From Maridesulfovibrio frigidus DSM 17176 (GTDB lineage Bacteria > Desulfobacterota > Desulfovibrionia > Desulfovibrionales > Desulfovibrionaceae): 64,000 nucleotides of DNA. The stretch spans positions 186,001 to 250,000 of the forward strand of contig NZ_JONL01000007.1 in NCBI RefSeq assembly GCF_000711735.1. Direction: 5' to 3'. Both the position numbers and the translations under genes were made by a program. The notes under the pieces are model-generated. The model was not told the origin of the DNA. It worked only from the letters and a program-made list of their open reading frames with translations, and ran no database searches. This document shows, in pieces, positions 52,694-60,631 of the stretch (within the stretch, counting starts at the first letter, position 1; each line of letters begins with the position of its first letter).

Positions 52694-54784
52694 ATGCTGC
52701 TCAATGAACATCTCAGCAAGACACTTCTTAAGGAAGCTGCCGGGATCCCTGTACCTACAGGCGTTAAAATCACTTTAAAAGACCTTCCAAATCTAGAACC
52801 TTACTTTCCTCTTCCATGGATTCTAAAAGCGCAGGTTCCAGTTGGCGGACGTGGGAAAGCAGGAGGAATCCAAAAAGTAGATTCCCGTGAAGATTACGAA
52901 AAGATTGCCCGCGAAATTTTATCTATGGAAATCAAGGGAAACAAAGTTCCGTTCATTAGAGCAGAACCAGCTGTTGATATCCGCCAAGAATTTTATCTTT
53001 CACTCACCCTTTCACGCCAGCGCCGCAAAGTCATAATGACCGTGGGCCGTGAAGGTGGTGTTGAAATCGAAAACATGGGTCCTGACAATCTGCTCGTTCA
53101 GGAAATCAGCCTGCCCGGAGGATTACAGCCCAATCAGATCCGCGCCGCTTTTTTCCATATAGGGATAGCTAAAGAGCTTTTCGCTGACTTCAGTGGAATT
53201 GTCAGCAACCTATATAAATCTATGATTGATTACGGCTTACTACTTGCCGAAATTAACCCACTCGCCCTTACGGGTTACGGCAAACTCCTTGCCTTAGACG
53301 GTAAAATCGAGATGGACGACAACATCGTTGATATCAATCCCGCCTTCGAGAAGTTTTATCAGCCAGAGCATTCCACCGCCGAAGAAAATATTGCGCGCGA
53401 TGCTGGAATGAGCTTTGTATCCCTAAAAGGATGGGTAGGACTCATCGCCAACGGCGCAGGTCTCGCTATGGCGTCAATGGACGCACTCAACTTCTCAGGA
53501 CTACCTGCGGCGAACTTTCTAGACCTTGGCGGAGCTGCCGACCAGAAAAGAATCGAAACAGCCTTAGGGTTGCTCTTTAAGGATAAACAGGTCGAAGCGA
53601 TTTTTATTAACTTGTTCGGTGGGATTCTTTCCTGCGAACTTGTTGCAAAAGCTCTGGTTGCTGCTCTTGGCGGTAAAGATCTAGAGAAACCGATCGTTGT
53701 TCGCATGTCCGGAAACAGCGCGGATGAGGGCCTTAATATTCTAAAAGAGCTAGGCAGTGATAAACTACACCGCGCTCATAATATGAATGAGGCAATTGAG
53801 ATTCTTCGCACGCTAGAGCCTGCAAATACGCCAAAGATTGAGTTTCCAGACCCAATATCAGCAATGCCCGACTCTACACCGCAGGACATAGGCTATAAAT
53901 CTTCGTCAATATTTGAGATTGATAAGGACACACCAATTCTCGTTCAGGGAATAACGGGACAAGAAGGACGACTGCACACGCGGTTAATGCTCGAATACGG
54001 CAGCAACATCGTTGCCGGAGTTACCCCGTTTAAAGGCGGTCAGGAAGTTCTAGGCGTACCTGTATACAACAGCATTAAGGAAGCACAGCTTCATCATAAA
54101 ATTGGCGCATCAATAATTTTTGTTCCGCCAAAGCTGGCAACTGACGCAATACTCGAAGCCGCATCCTGCGAAATTCCGTGGGTTATATGTATAACCGAAG
54201 GCATTGTTCAGAGTTCTATGCTTAATGTTCTTGAACAGATCAAAGGCGGCAAAACCAGAGTAGTCGGTCCCAATACTCCCGGCCTGATTGTACCCGGCCA
54301 GACAAAAATTGGTATTTTACCGACAACTCCATTCTCACCCGGCCCTGTCGCCGTTCTTTCACGAAGCGGGACCCTGACATATGAAGTTGCTGATCGCTTA
54401 AATCAGGTTGGTATAGGCCAATCACTAAGCGTAGGCATTGGCGGAGACTCCTACATCGGAACAACTTTTGCGGATATGTTTGAGATGCTTCGCAATCATG
54501 ATGAAACCAAGGCTGTGATGGTTTTAGGTGAAATTGGCGGAACCGCTGAGCAGGATTTAGCTGACTACGTAATTGAAACAGGATTTGACAAACCCGTACT
54601 TTCCTTTATTGCTGGGCAGACCGCGCCTCCCGGGAAACGTCTCGGACATGCCGGTGCTATTTTGCAGGAAGGAACCGGAGTTCAAGGCAAGCTGGAAAAA
54701 ATGCGTTCAGCAGGCTTCACAGTCTGTCCAAGCCTTGAATCAATTGCACAGCTCACAGCGGACGCTCTCGGAATCAAAATATAG
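52694..54784 (+). CDS. Fused succinyl-CoA synthetase-type ligase (SucC-SucD in one chain)
   Basis: 696 residues. The N-terminal half (about 1-375) is SucC-like: an ATP-grasp domain (LPWILKAQVPVGGRGKAGGIQ, EINPLALTGYGKLLALDGKIEMDDN) and the CoA-ligase domain (NGAGLAMASMDALN, FLDLGGAADQKRIETAL, INLFGGI). The C-terminal half (about 400-696) is SucD-like: ILVQGITGQEGRLHTRLMLEYGSNIVAGVTPFKGG, GPNTPGLIVPG and phosphohistidine His652 in RLGHAGAILQEG. So beta and alpha subunits are joined, beta first. Ribosome site GGAGGG. Annotators might call it succinate-CoA or acetate-CoA ligase; the domain order beta-alpha is the SucCD one. The stop overlaps the next gene by one base. Confidence 0.92.
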   Translation: MLLNEHLSKTLLKEAAGIPVPTGVKITLKDLPNLEPYFPLPWILKAQVPVGGRGKAGGIQKVDSREDYEKIAREILSMEIKGNKVPFIRAEPAVDIRQEFYLSLTLSRQRRKVIMTVGREGGVEIENMGPDNLLVQEISLPGGLQPNQIRAAFFHIGIAKELFADFSGIVSNLYKSMIDYGLLLAEINPLALTGYGKLLALDGKIEMDDNIVDINPAFEKFYQPEHSTAEENIARDAGMSFVSLKGWVGLIANGAGLAMASMDALNFSGLPAANFLDLGGAADQKRIETALGLLFKDKQVEAIFINLFGGILSCELVAKALVAALGGKDLEKPIVVRMSGNSADEGLNILKELGSDKLHRAHNMNEAIEILRTLEPANTPKIEFPDPISAMPDSTPQDIGYKSSSIFEIDKDTPILVQGITGQEGRLHTRLMLEYGSNIVAGVTPFKGGQEVLGVPVYNSIKEAQLHHKIGASIIFVPPKLATDAILEAASCEIPWVICITEGIVQSSMLNVLEQIKGGKTRVVGPNTPGLIVPGQTKIGILPTTPFSPGPVAVLSRSGTLTYEVADRLNQVGIGQSLSVGIGGDSYIGTTFADMFEMLRNHDETKAVMVLGEIGGTAEQDLADYVIETGFDKPVLSFIAGQTAPPGKRLGHAGAILQEGTGVQGKLEKMRSAGFTVCPSLESIAQLTADALGIKI

Positions 54785-55875
54785 TGAATAAAAACGTTTG
54801 TTTTTTTAATAGCAATAAAGCCTGGGGCGGCGGGGAAAAGTGGAATCACCATTTTTCCCTGCTCCTTCGGGACAAAGGTTATAATGTTTTTGTGGTAACA
54901 AACCACGAATCAGAACTTAAAAACCGCCTGACAAATGAGCCGGGAATAACTCTTCATAGCGAATCAATCGGCAATCTTTCCTTTCTAAATCCCGCAACAA
55001 TGTTGCGTCTTAAATCATTTTTTAAGCAAAACAAGATTAAAACTCTCGTTACCGCCTTGCCCTCTGACATAAAAAGTGGCGGAATAGCTGCAAAGTTAGC
55101 GGGTGTTTCTAAGGTAATTTATCGCCGCGGAATTGCTGTTCCAGTTAAAGATTCACTCCTTAACAGGTTCATATTTTCAACAATAATTGACCGTTTAATA
55201 GTAAATTCGCTTGAAACAAAACGTACCGTACTCGCCAATAACCCAGCCCTTATTGAAGAATCTAAGATCAGACAAATATACAATGGTTTTGATGTTGCAG
55301 AATACGATAAGCAGGAATCCTCACCACTATATGACAAAGAAGATGATGAAATTGTCATCGGAAATGCAGCAAGACTAACTGTCCAGAAGGGACAAAATTT
55401 TCTTATTGAAGCTGCCGAAATACTTAAAAAGAAAGATCTAAACTTTCGTATTTTAATAGCTGGAAAAGGTGAAATGGAAGAGGATCTTAAAGACTACGCC
55501 GAGGAACTGGACGTCTCTGATGTCGTTACGTTTGTAGGCTTTGTCGATGATATGAAGTCATTTCATGAATCGCAGGACATATTCTGTCTGCCATCACTAT
55601 GGGAAGGGTTCGGATATGTGCTAGTTGAAGCAATGACCCTTGAAAAGCCTGTTGTCGGGTTCGAAATCAGCTCAAACCCTGAAGTAGTGAACAATAACAA
55701 GACAGGTCTTCTAGTGCCTCCCCGCGATGTAAAATCACTTGCGGCAGCCCTTGAATTACTCATTCGCGATGAAAAATTACGCACTAAAATGGGAAAGTTT
55801 GGAAGGGAAAGAGTGCTTAATAAATTTAATACGCCACTTGTTTTAGGAAAATTAATCGACGTAATTGAAGAATAA
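54784..55875 (+). CDS. Glycosyltransferase family 4 protein
   Basis: 363 residues starting GTG that overlaps the last base of the SucCD stop (TAGTG), so coupled. GT-B fold: an N-terminal NKAWGGGEKWNHHFSLLLRDKGY donor/acceptor region, and in the C-terminal half AARLTVQKGQNFLIEAAEIL, GKGEMEEDLKDYAEELDVSDVVTFVGFVDDM and the E-x7-E motif in LWEGFGYVLVEAMTLEKPVV. Retaining family 4 transferases build lipopolysaccharide or capsule. No other glycan genes adjacent; donor sugar unknown. Confidence 0.88.
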   Translation: MNKNVCFFNSNKAWGGGEKWNHHFSLLLRDKGYNVFVVTNHESELKNRLTNEPGITLHSESIGNLSFLNPATMLRLKSFFKQNKIKTLVTALPSDIKSGGIAAKLAGVSKVIYRRGIAVPVKDSLLNRFIFSTIIDRLIVNSLETKRTVLANNPALIEESKIRQIYNGFDVAEYDKQESSPLYDKEDDEIVIGNAARLTVQKGQNFLIEAAEILKKKDLNFRILIAGKGEMEEDLKDYAEELDVSDVVTFVGFVDDMKSFHESQDIFCLPSLWEGFGYVLVEAMTLEKPVVGFEISSNPEVVNNNKTGLLVPPRDVKSLAAALELLIRDEKLRTKMGKFGRERVLNKFNTPLVLGKLIDVIEE

Positions 55876-55882
55876 TCTACCG

Positions 55883-56332
55883 CTAAAATTCTTTATCCAG
55901 CAATAAATGAGAGAAATACCCCGTCACAAAAGCCACATAATATGGAAGTAAAGTTGGAAAAGGCTGACCGTAGACATAGTATGGCAGCAAAAGCATAGGC
56001 ATAGGAACAAGCAACATTGCCCACCATGTGTGAGTCCAACCGCGATGAGCACTTACCCCCGGCAGCATTGCCAAAACTCCCAGATAGGCTGCCCACTGGA
56101 ACTCTTTGAAATAAATCAGTGTCAGAGAAAGAATCAACATTCCTGAATAATAAATCCTTTTCCCTTTTGAATCCGTATCAATATCAGGAAAAAGTGCGCC
56201 CAGAATACTCAGCACAATCAAAACTGTAAGCTGTTGCGGCTCAATAATATACCACCCGACATTCACTAGCATCAAAAGCACTAGTAATCCGGCAACAATT
56301 GATCCACCTATATGAACTTTATATCCAGGCAT
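55883..56332 (-). CDS. YdjM-like membrane-bound metal-dependent hydrolase
   Basis: 149 residues, four hydrophobic segments. It has the YdjM/DUF457 motifs: MPGYKVHIGGSIVAG, GALFPDIDTDSKGKR and SAHRGWTHTWWAMLLVPM, with His and Asp residues that would ligate metal at the membrane surface, and YFSHLLLDKEF at the end. The ATG at 56332 follows AAGGG; the TTG at 56338 is less well placed. Function poorly known in this family. Convergent with the glycosyltransferase. Confidence 0.8.
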   Translation of the reverse strand: MPGYKVHIGGSIVAGLLVLLMLVNVGWYIIEPQQLTVLIVLSILGALFPDIDTDSKGKRIYYSGMLILSLTLIYFKEFQWAAYLGVLAMLPGVSAHRGWTHTWWAMLLVPMPMLLLPYYVYGQPFPTLLPYYVAFVTGYFSHLLLDKEF

Positions 56333-56374
56333 TTTCAACCCTTCTGATTTCTGCTGTTAGTAATTTCATGCACA

Positions 56375-56407
56375 AAAAAAGTGCCTCTCCATAAGGAAAG
56401 GCACTTT
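56375..56407 (-). terminator. Intrinsic terminator of the suf operon
   Basis: AAAGTGCCTCTCC / GG-AAAGGCACTTT stem with a 4-nt loop; on the minus strand followed by TTTTTTTGTG. It also has a short A tract on its other flank. Confidence 0.88.
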
Positions 56408-56431
56408 AATAATAACTATATTAACCGTCAA

Positions 56432-57592
56432 TTACATAGCATCGCTTGAATCAAGCTCAGCAATCTGCTTGTCAATTTCAATCTGGAGCTTTTTAGGAAG
56501 TCCCATGTCATCGACATTAAGGAATCCACGTACAATCGTTGAAGTAGCTTCTTCTTCATCCATTCCGCGAGCCATGAGGTATTCGATCTCTTCTTGAGCA
56601 ATCTTACCTACAGCCGCTTCATGAGAAAGCTCTACGCCTTCAACAGTAGCTTCCAGTTCAGGAATAGCATGAATGATCCCGCCGCCGAGAAGTAGTCCCT
56701 GACACTCAAGATGTCCGCGTGCAGGTGCAAAATTACCCTGAATATGACCACGGGAAATAATTGTTCCACCAGTAGTAATAGTACGGGAAATAATCTCGCC
56801 ACGTGTATTTGGCGCATTCATAATAATACGGGTTCCAGTATCAATATGGGAACCTTCGGGTGCAACCAAAACAGAGTTAAAGCGAGCAACAGCGCCCTCA
56901 CCATTTAGGAAAATGGTCGGGTAAGATTGAACATCTTTGACCTTTTTGAGCAGTACGTAGTTATTTAAAAGGACTCCGCCTTCTTCAACAACTCCGACAG
57001 TTCTAGGACGAACAGTAACGTTTTCGCCCCAGTTATGAACCATTGTGAAGGTCAGCTTGCCGCCCTTCTTAATGTAAATTTCGGAGATACCGAAATGAGC
57101 TCCAGTAAATTCACCATGTGCAGCAGCACATCCGGTAATAATCTGAAGTTCAGAATCTTCTTCCACAACGATAATGTTGTGAATATTCTGACCAGACTGC
57201 TCAGCCTTAAGAAAAAGACAAGACTGCACAGGAGCTTTAATCTTTGCTCCTTTTTTAGTGCGCACAAAATAACCACCGTGAAGATTTTCAGCAGCAGACT
57301 TTGTGAACTCATCTTTATCTTTATCAACAAGGTTGAAATAATAATCAGGGAGGCCGTCATATTTTTCTAGAGCCTTTTTGATATCCATAACTTCAACGTC
57401 TTTATTGGTTGAACCACAATGAACGTTGGAATGGTCTACCTGCAAAAAAGTTCCGCTGGTTTCTTCGCTATCCACATCAACACCAGCCATAAGCAGCTGT
57501 TCTTTATCTTCCGCATTAAGGGTAGACAAATCAGCTACGGCATCGTGTTCAAGGCCATCAAATTTATATAAATTGAGATCGACTTTTTTCAT
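56432..57592 (-). CDS. sufB: SufB/SufD-family iron-sulfur cluster scaffold protein
   Basis: 386 residues. Partner of SufC in [Fe-S] assembly; shorter than E. coli SufB (about 495) and of the ancestral type. The beta-helix core is visible: GGKLTFTMVHNWGENVTVRPRT, RFNSVLVAPEGSHIDTGTRIIMNAPNTRGEIISRTITTGGTIISRGHIQGN and LECQGLLLGGG with a Cys in the cluster-binding region, and ATVEGVELSHEAAVGKIAQEEIEYLMARGMDEEEA near the end. Start follows CGGAGA. No sufD, sufS, sufU or sufE nearby, so this two-gene form needs a sulfur donor from elsewhere. Confidence 0.92.
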   Translation of the reverse strand: MKKVDLNLYKFDGLEHDAVADLSTLNAEDKEQLLMAGVDVDSEETSGTFLQVDHSNVHCGSTNKDVEVMDIKKALEKYDGLPDYYFNLVDKDKDEFTKSAAENLHGGYFVRTKKGAKIKAPVQSCLFLKAEQSGQNIHNIIVVEEDSELQIITGCAAAHGEFTGAHFGISEIYIKKGGKLTFTMVHNWGENVTVRPRTVGVVEEGGVLLNNYVLLKKVKDVQSYPTIFLNGEGAVARFNSVLVAPEGSHIDTGTRIIMNAPNTRGEIISRTITTGGTIISRGHIQGNFAPARGHLECQGLLLGGGIIHAIPELEATVEGVELSHEAAVGKIAQEEIEYLMARGMDEEEATSTIVRGFLNVDDMGLPKKLQIEIDKQIAELDSSDAM

Positions 57593-57618
57593 AATATTTC
57601 TCCGTGGAGTTTATGCTT

Positions 57619-58380
57619 CTACTTCAAGCACTTAACGCATTCTTGGTATCCATATTTGCGAATATGTTCCAGAATGTCGCGAGGTCTGGCTTCACAGCAG
57701 AGATGTCCGTTGTAAAGAACCTGTCCACGGTCAGCGTTAATGTAGTCGAGAATATGTCCTGTATGCGTGATAATAAGCCCGCATGTGCTAGAGCCTCTTT
57801 CTTTTTGCTCTTTCATGCTCAGATCTAGATTAGGGCGAATTTCCCCGTCTAGAAGCGTGCGAACCATTTCACCGATAAGGTGCATGTTTTCGAGATCGAC
57901 ACCGGATTCAGGTTCATCAAAAAGAACCATGCCCGGATTTTGAGCCATCAATTGAAGCAGCTCGGACCGTTTGATTTCACCACCGGAAAAACCGGAGTTG
58001 ATATCGCGATCAAGAAAGGTTTCCATATTAACTTTCTTAGCTAGCCCTTCAACATCAACCTTAGAGCCATTTCCACACATTTCAACTAAATGTCTGGTTT
58101 TAAGTCCATGGATGGTTGGGGGGCGCTGGAAAGACATGCCGACACCAAGGCGAGCACGTTCATATATAGGAGCGTAAGTAATATCTTCGCCCTTAAATGT
58201 AATTTTACCTTTAGTTACCGTATAATTGCTGAACCCCATAAGAGTCATGAGCAATGAGGTCTTACCGGAACCGTTAGGTCCGAAAAGAATAAAGGTTTCC
58301 CCTTCTTTTATATGTAGGTCGAGGCCTTTGATGACCTCCTTGTCGCCAATACTGACGTGCAAGTCTTCTATCTTAAGCAT
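57619..58380 (-). CDS. sufC: SufC, ATPase of the iron-sulfur assembly scaffold
   Basis: 253 residues. ABC-type ATPase: Walker A GPNGSGKTS (35-43), Q-loop SFQRPPTIHG, signature FSGGEIKRSELLQL (SufC-type GGE), Walker B MVLFDEPESGVD and H-switch ITHTG. A slightly unusual insertion, EIRPNLDLSMKEQKERGSST, sits between Walker B and the H-loop. It is followed by a Cys pair near the end (ECVKC). The start follows GAGGGAA. It forms a 26-bp-spaced pair with sufB, both transcribed toward the terminator at 56375. Confidence 0.95.
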   Translation of the reverse strand: MLKIEDLHVSIGDKEVIKGLDLHIKEGETFILFGPNGSGKTSLLMTLMGFSNYTVTKGKITFKGEDITYAPIYERARLGVGMSFQRPPTIHGLKTRHLVEMCGNGSKVDVEGLAKKVNMETFLDRDINSGFSGGEIKRSELLQLMAQNPGMVLFDEPESGVDLENMHLIGEMVRTLLDGEIRPNLDLSMKEQKERGSSTCGLIITHTGHILDYINADRGQVLYNGHLCCEARPRDILEHIRKYGYQECVKCLK

Positions 58381-58759
58381 TGAGTTCCCTCACTTTACAA
58401 ACGAAATGTCATACATTTTTAATTTATCTAATTAAGTTCGTTCCAAGAGCTAATAAAATAAGCTTTTCAAGTCCAGAATAAAAATTATTTATCACTTGCG
58501 ACCAATAATACCGTAGACTTATATTTAATGAGTTTATTTAAATACCAAAGAGGTATAGAATTCCGCTCGTTGCAAGCCTTAATGAATCATCTCAGCTGTG
58601 AAGTAAATATCTCTAACCTGTTTTCATACAGTATTAAAAATGGGCATGACCAAAAAAAAGTCAAGGAATTAAAAACAAAAACTCAACTTTTACTCATAGA
58701 AAGATTTACTTAAGCGAAAAATATGACTAATTTGAATCTTCACTTTTAGGAGAAAAAAT
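58381..58759. other. Divergent sufC / Smr region; no gene recognised
   Basis: About 380 bp. AT-rich promoter side for sufC on the left, then DNA with a 61-codon open frame that has no ribosome site and no recognisable composition; I regard it as non-coding. No obvious Rrf2/IscR-type operator was picked out. Confidence 0.5.
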
Positions 58760-59509
58760 ATGGCAAAAAATAAAGTTAAGACTCTTGCGGATCTAAAAAC
58801 ATTAAAGTTTAAAGATGATAAAAAAGAAAAAAGCGGCGACCCTAAAATGCCTAAATCTGTACAAAAGGTTTTAGACGCTATTAATAAAAAACCTGAACCC
58901 ATGGCTGAATCTGACCCTGAAGAGATTCCTATTGCGGAAGAGATGGCGTTCATGAATGCCATGTCCGGAGTTGAGCGCATAGAAAGTTCAGTTGTGAAGG
59001 TTGAACGAACTATGCCAGTTACGGCGGTCCATTGTACTGACGAAAATGGCAATGCATATCGGAACAATCTCGTTGCTGGCAATGTCGAATTTGAACTTGA
59101 TTACTCAGAAGAGTTCATGTTCGGTCATGTCTGCGGGATTGATGCAAAGATTTATCAGAAACTGAAAGCCGGTTCCTATAGCAACGAATCGCGCATTGAT
59201 CTTCATGGAATGACTTCGGATCAGGCATTTGATAATCTAATGTTTTTCATAAGAGAATCCTACCTTCATGGGTGCAGGTGCGTGCTTGCTGTTACTGGAA
59301 AAGGTAAAAATTCTCCGGGCGGACAGTCTGTTCTCAAAAGAGAAATTCAAGGCTGGCTGACTCGCGATCCTTTCCGCCGTGTTGTGTTAGCATTTTGTAC
59401 TGCTCAGCCCAAAGATGGCGGAGCCGGTGCAGTTTATATCCTCCTGCGCAGCCAAAAGAAAGCGAAGGACAAAGTTACGTGGGATAAGGGAATCAATTGG
59501 GACAAATAA
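58760..59509 (+). CDS. Smr-domain (MutS2-like C-terminal) protein
   Basis: 249 residues. The N-terminal about 130 residues are charged and partly disordered (KKEKSGDPKMPK...) leading to a DUF2027/Smr-type linker. The C-terminal Smr domain has the diagnostic LHGM in RIDLHGMTSDQAFDNLMFFI, the turn VTGKGKNSPGGQSVLKREIQGWL and YILLR at the end. Smr domains are endonuclease or RNA-binding modules; free-standing SmrA/SmrB proteins in bacteria are linked to DNA repair or to cleavage of mRNA on collided ribosomes. The active-site His of LHGM is present. Ribosome site TAGGAG. Confidence 0.9.
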   Translation: MAKNKVKTLADLKTLKFKDDKKEKSGDPKMPKSVQKVLDAINKKPEPMAESDPEEIPIAEEMAFMNAMSGVERIESSVVKVERTMPVTAVHCTDENGNAYRNNLVAGNVEFELDYSEEFMFGHVCGIDAKIYQKLKAGSYSNESRIDLHGMTSDQAFDNLMFFIRESYLHGCRCVLAVTGKGKNSPGGQSVLKREIQGWLTRDPFRRVVLAFCTAQPKDGGAGAVYILLRSQKKAKDKVTWDKGINWDK

Positions 59510-59548
59510 ACGTTTCCTGTTCTGTTTCGGCGCAAAATGAGGATGTAA

Positions 59549-60613
59549 GTGGATAATTTTATTGAATCACGACAGATCAAAATTGCTTTCGGCATCCCAT
59601 TTGACAGTCTGGATTTTCACGAACTGCTTGTCGCGGTAGGTGAACTTGTTGAATCCAGACGCAAAAAATTTATTTTTGCGGTTTCTGCACCGTGGTTACT
59701 TGAATATGGGAGAAATCCTTTAAACAGATTAGATGATACAGACATTTTTTTAGCCACGGACTCGACACTAACAGGCATGGCTAGCAAACACGGCCAGAAT
59801 ATAAAATTGCCTATGGAATATTTTGAATTTCCAGAGCAAATAGCCACAATATGCGCACATTATGGACATAGCCTTCTCCATGTTTCAGCTACGTCTCTAA
59901 AAACTGATATACTGGTAGCAGATGGCTATGTTCCGCTTTCATGGGATCTATTTACGAATTTCAAAATTTCAGACGAATTAGATGAAAAGCAAAAGGATTC
60001 AATAGTTTCCGCAGCAGCAAATTTAAACCCGAACATTATTTTAATTTCAGCATCACCAGATGAGCTTAGAAAATTTATTCCTGAAATTTACAAAAAAATG
60101 CCTAATTGCCTGCTCATCTGCACTCCAATAGATGAAGTAAAATGTAACTTAAAAGATAAAATTTCGAACATCATTTCACCGTTACTTTTAATGCGGCAAG
60201 AAACACTTTTTCTGCAACACATAAAAGAATCGTGTTCCATTTCAGTTCCAAGCTCCATCAGCTATGACGACAAAAAAGAACATGCGCTAATTAAAGTTTC
60301 AGGAGTTCTAAGCTCTGCAATAATTCCCGAGCTTGGGCGGATGGGAAAAAAAATGTTGCAGCAAGACATGGATATTGAGCTTGATTTGTCTAAAACAACG
60401 GCCATCTCTATCAAAGGTCTGGAAGCAATTTTTTATTTAAATAGAATCTGTACACATTATAATAAAAAAGTTTCCATTCAAAATATTTCTCCAGAAGTAC
60501 TCACTCTTATGCATCAATCCGGTATCGCTTCGTTTTTTAAAGACTTACCGGGAATTGCTGAAGACGAGCCTAATGAACAAGGTGATGCTATTGATGAGAG
60601 TGAATTTGAATAA
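59549..60613 (+). CDS. WecG/TagA-like fold fused to a STAS domain
   Basis: 354 residues, soluble, GTG start with GAGG six bases upstream. The N-terminal region (about 10-205) follows the layout of GT26 (WecG/TagA/CpsF) glycosyltransferases: GIPFDSLDFHELLVAVGELVESRRKKFIF, the TDIFLATDSTLTGMASK segment with Asp71 where the catalytic Asp lies, and NPNIILISASPDELRKFIPEIYKKMPNCLLIC. The match is remote and other expected residues (TLNP) are not conserved. Residues about 245-340 are a STAS domain: ALIKVSGVLSSAIIPELGR, DLSKTTAISIKGLEAIFYLNRI, SIQNISPEVLTLMHQSGIASFF. The usual phospho-accepting D-S pair reads S-I (287-288), so it is probably not switched by phosphorylation. Function unknown. Confidence 0.7.
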   Translation: MDNFIESRQIKIAFGIPFDSLDFHELLVAVGELVESRRKKFIFAVSAPWLLEYGRNPLNRLDDTDIFLATDSTLTGMASKHGQNIKLPMEYFEFPEQIATICAHYGHSLLHVSATSLKTDILVADGYVPLSWDLFTNFKISDELDEKQKDSIVSAAANLNPNIILISASPDELRKFIPEIYKKMPNCLLICTPIDEVKCNLKDKISNIISPLLLMRQETLFLQHIKESCSISVPSSISYDDKKEHALIKVSGVLSSAIIPELGRMGKKMLQQDMDIELDLSKTTAISIKGLEAIFYLNRICTHYNKKVSIQNISPEVLTLMHQSGIASFFKDLPGIAEDEPNEQGDAIDESEFE

Positions 60614-60631
60614 TACATATCCGACATACGC

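Noticed and set aside
58528-58713. 61-codon open frame between sufC and the Smr gene
   Set aside because: No ribosome site or recognisable motif; the codon pattern resembles random AT-rich DNA.
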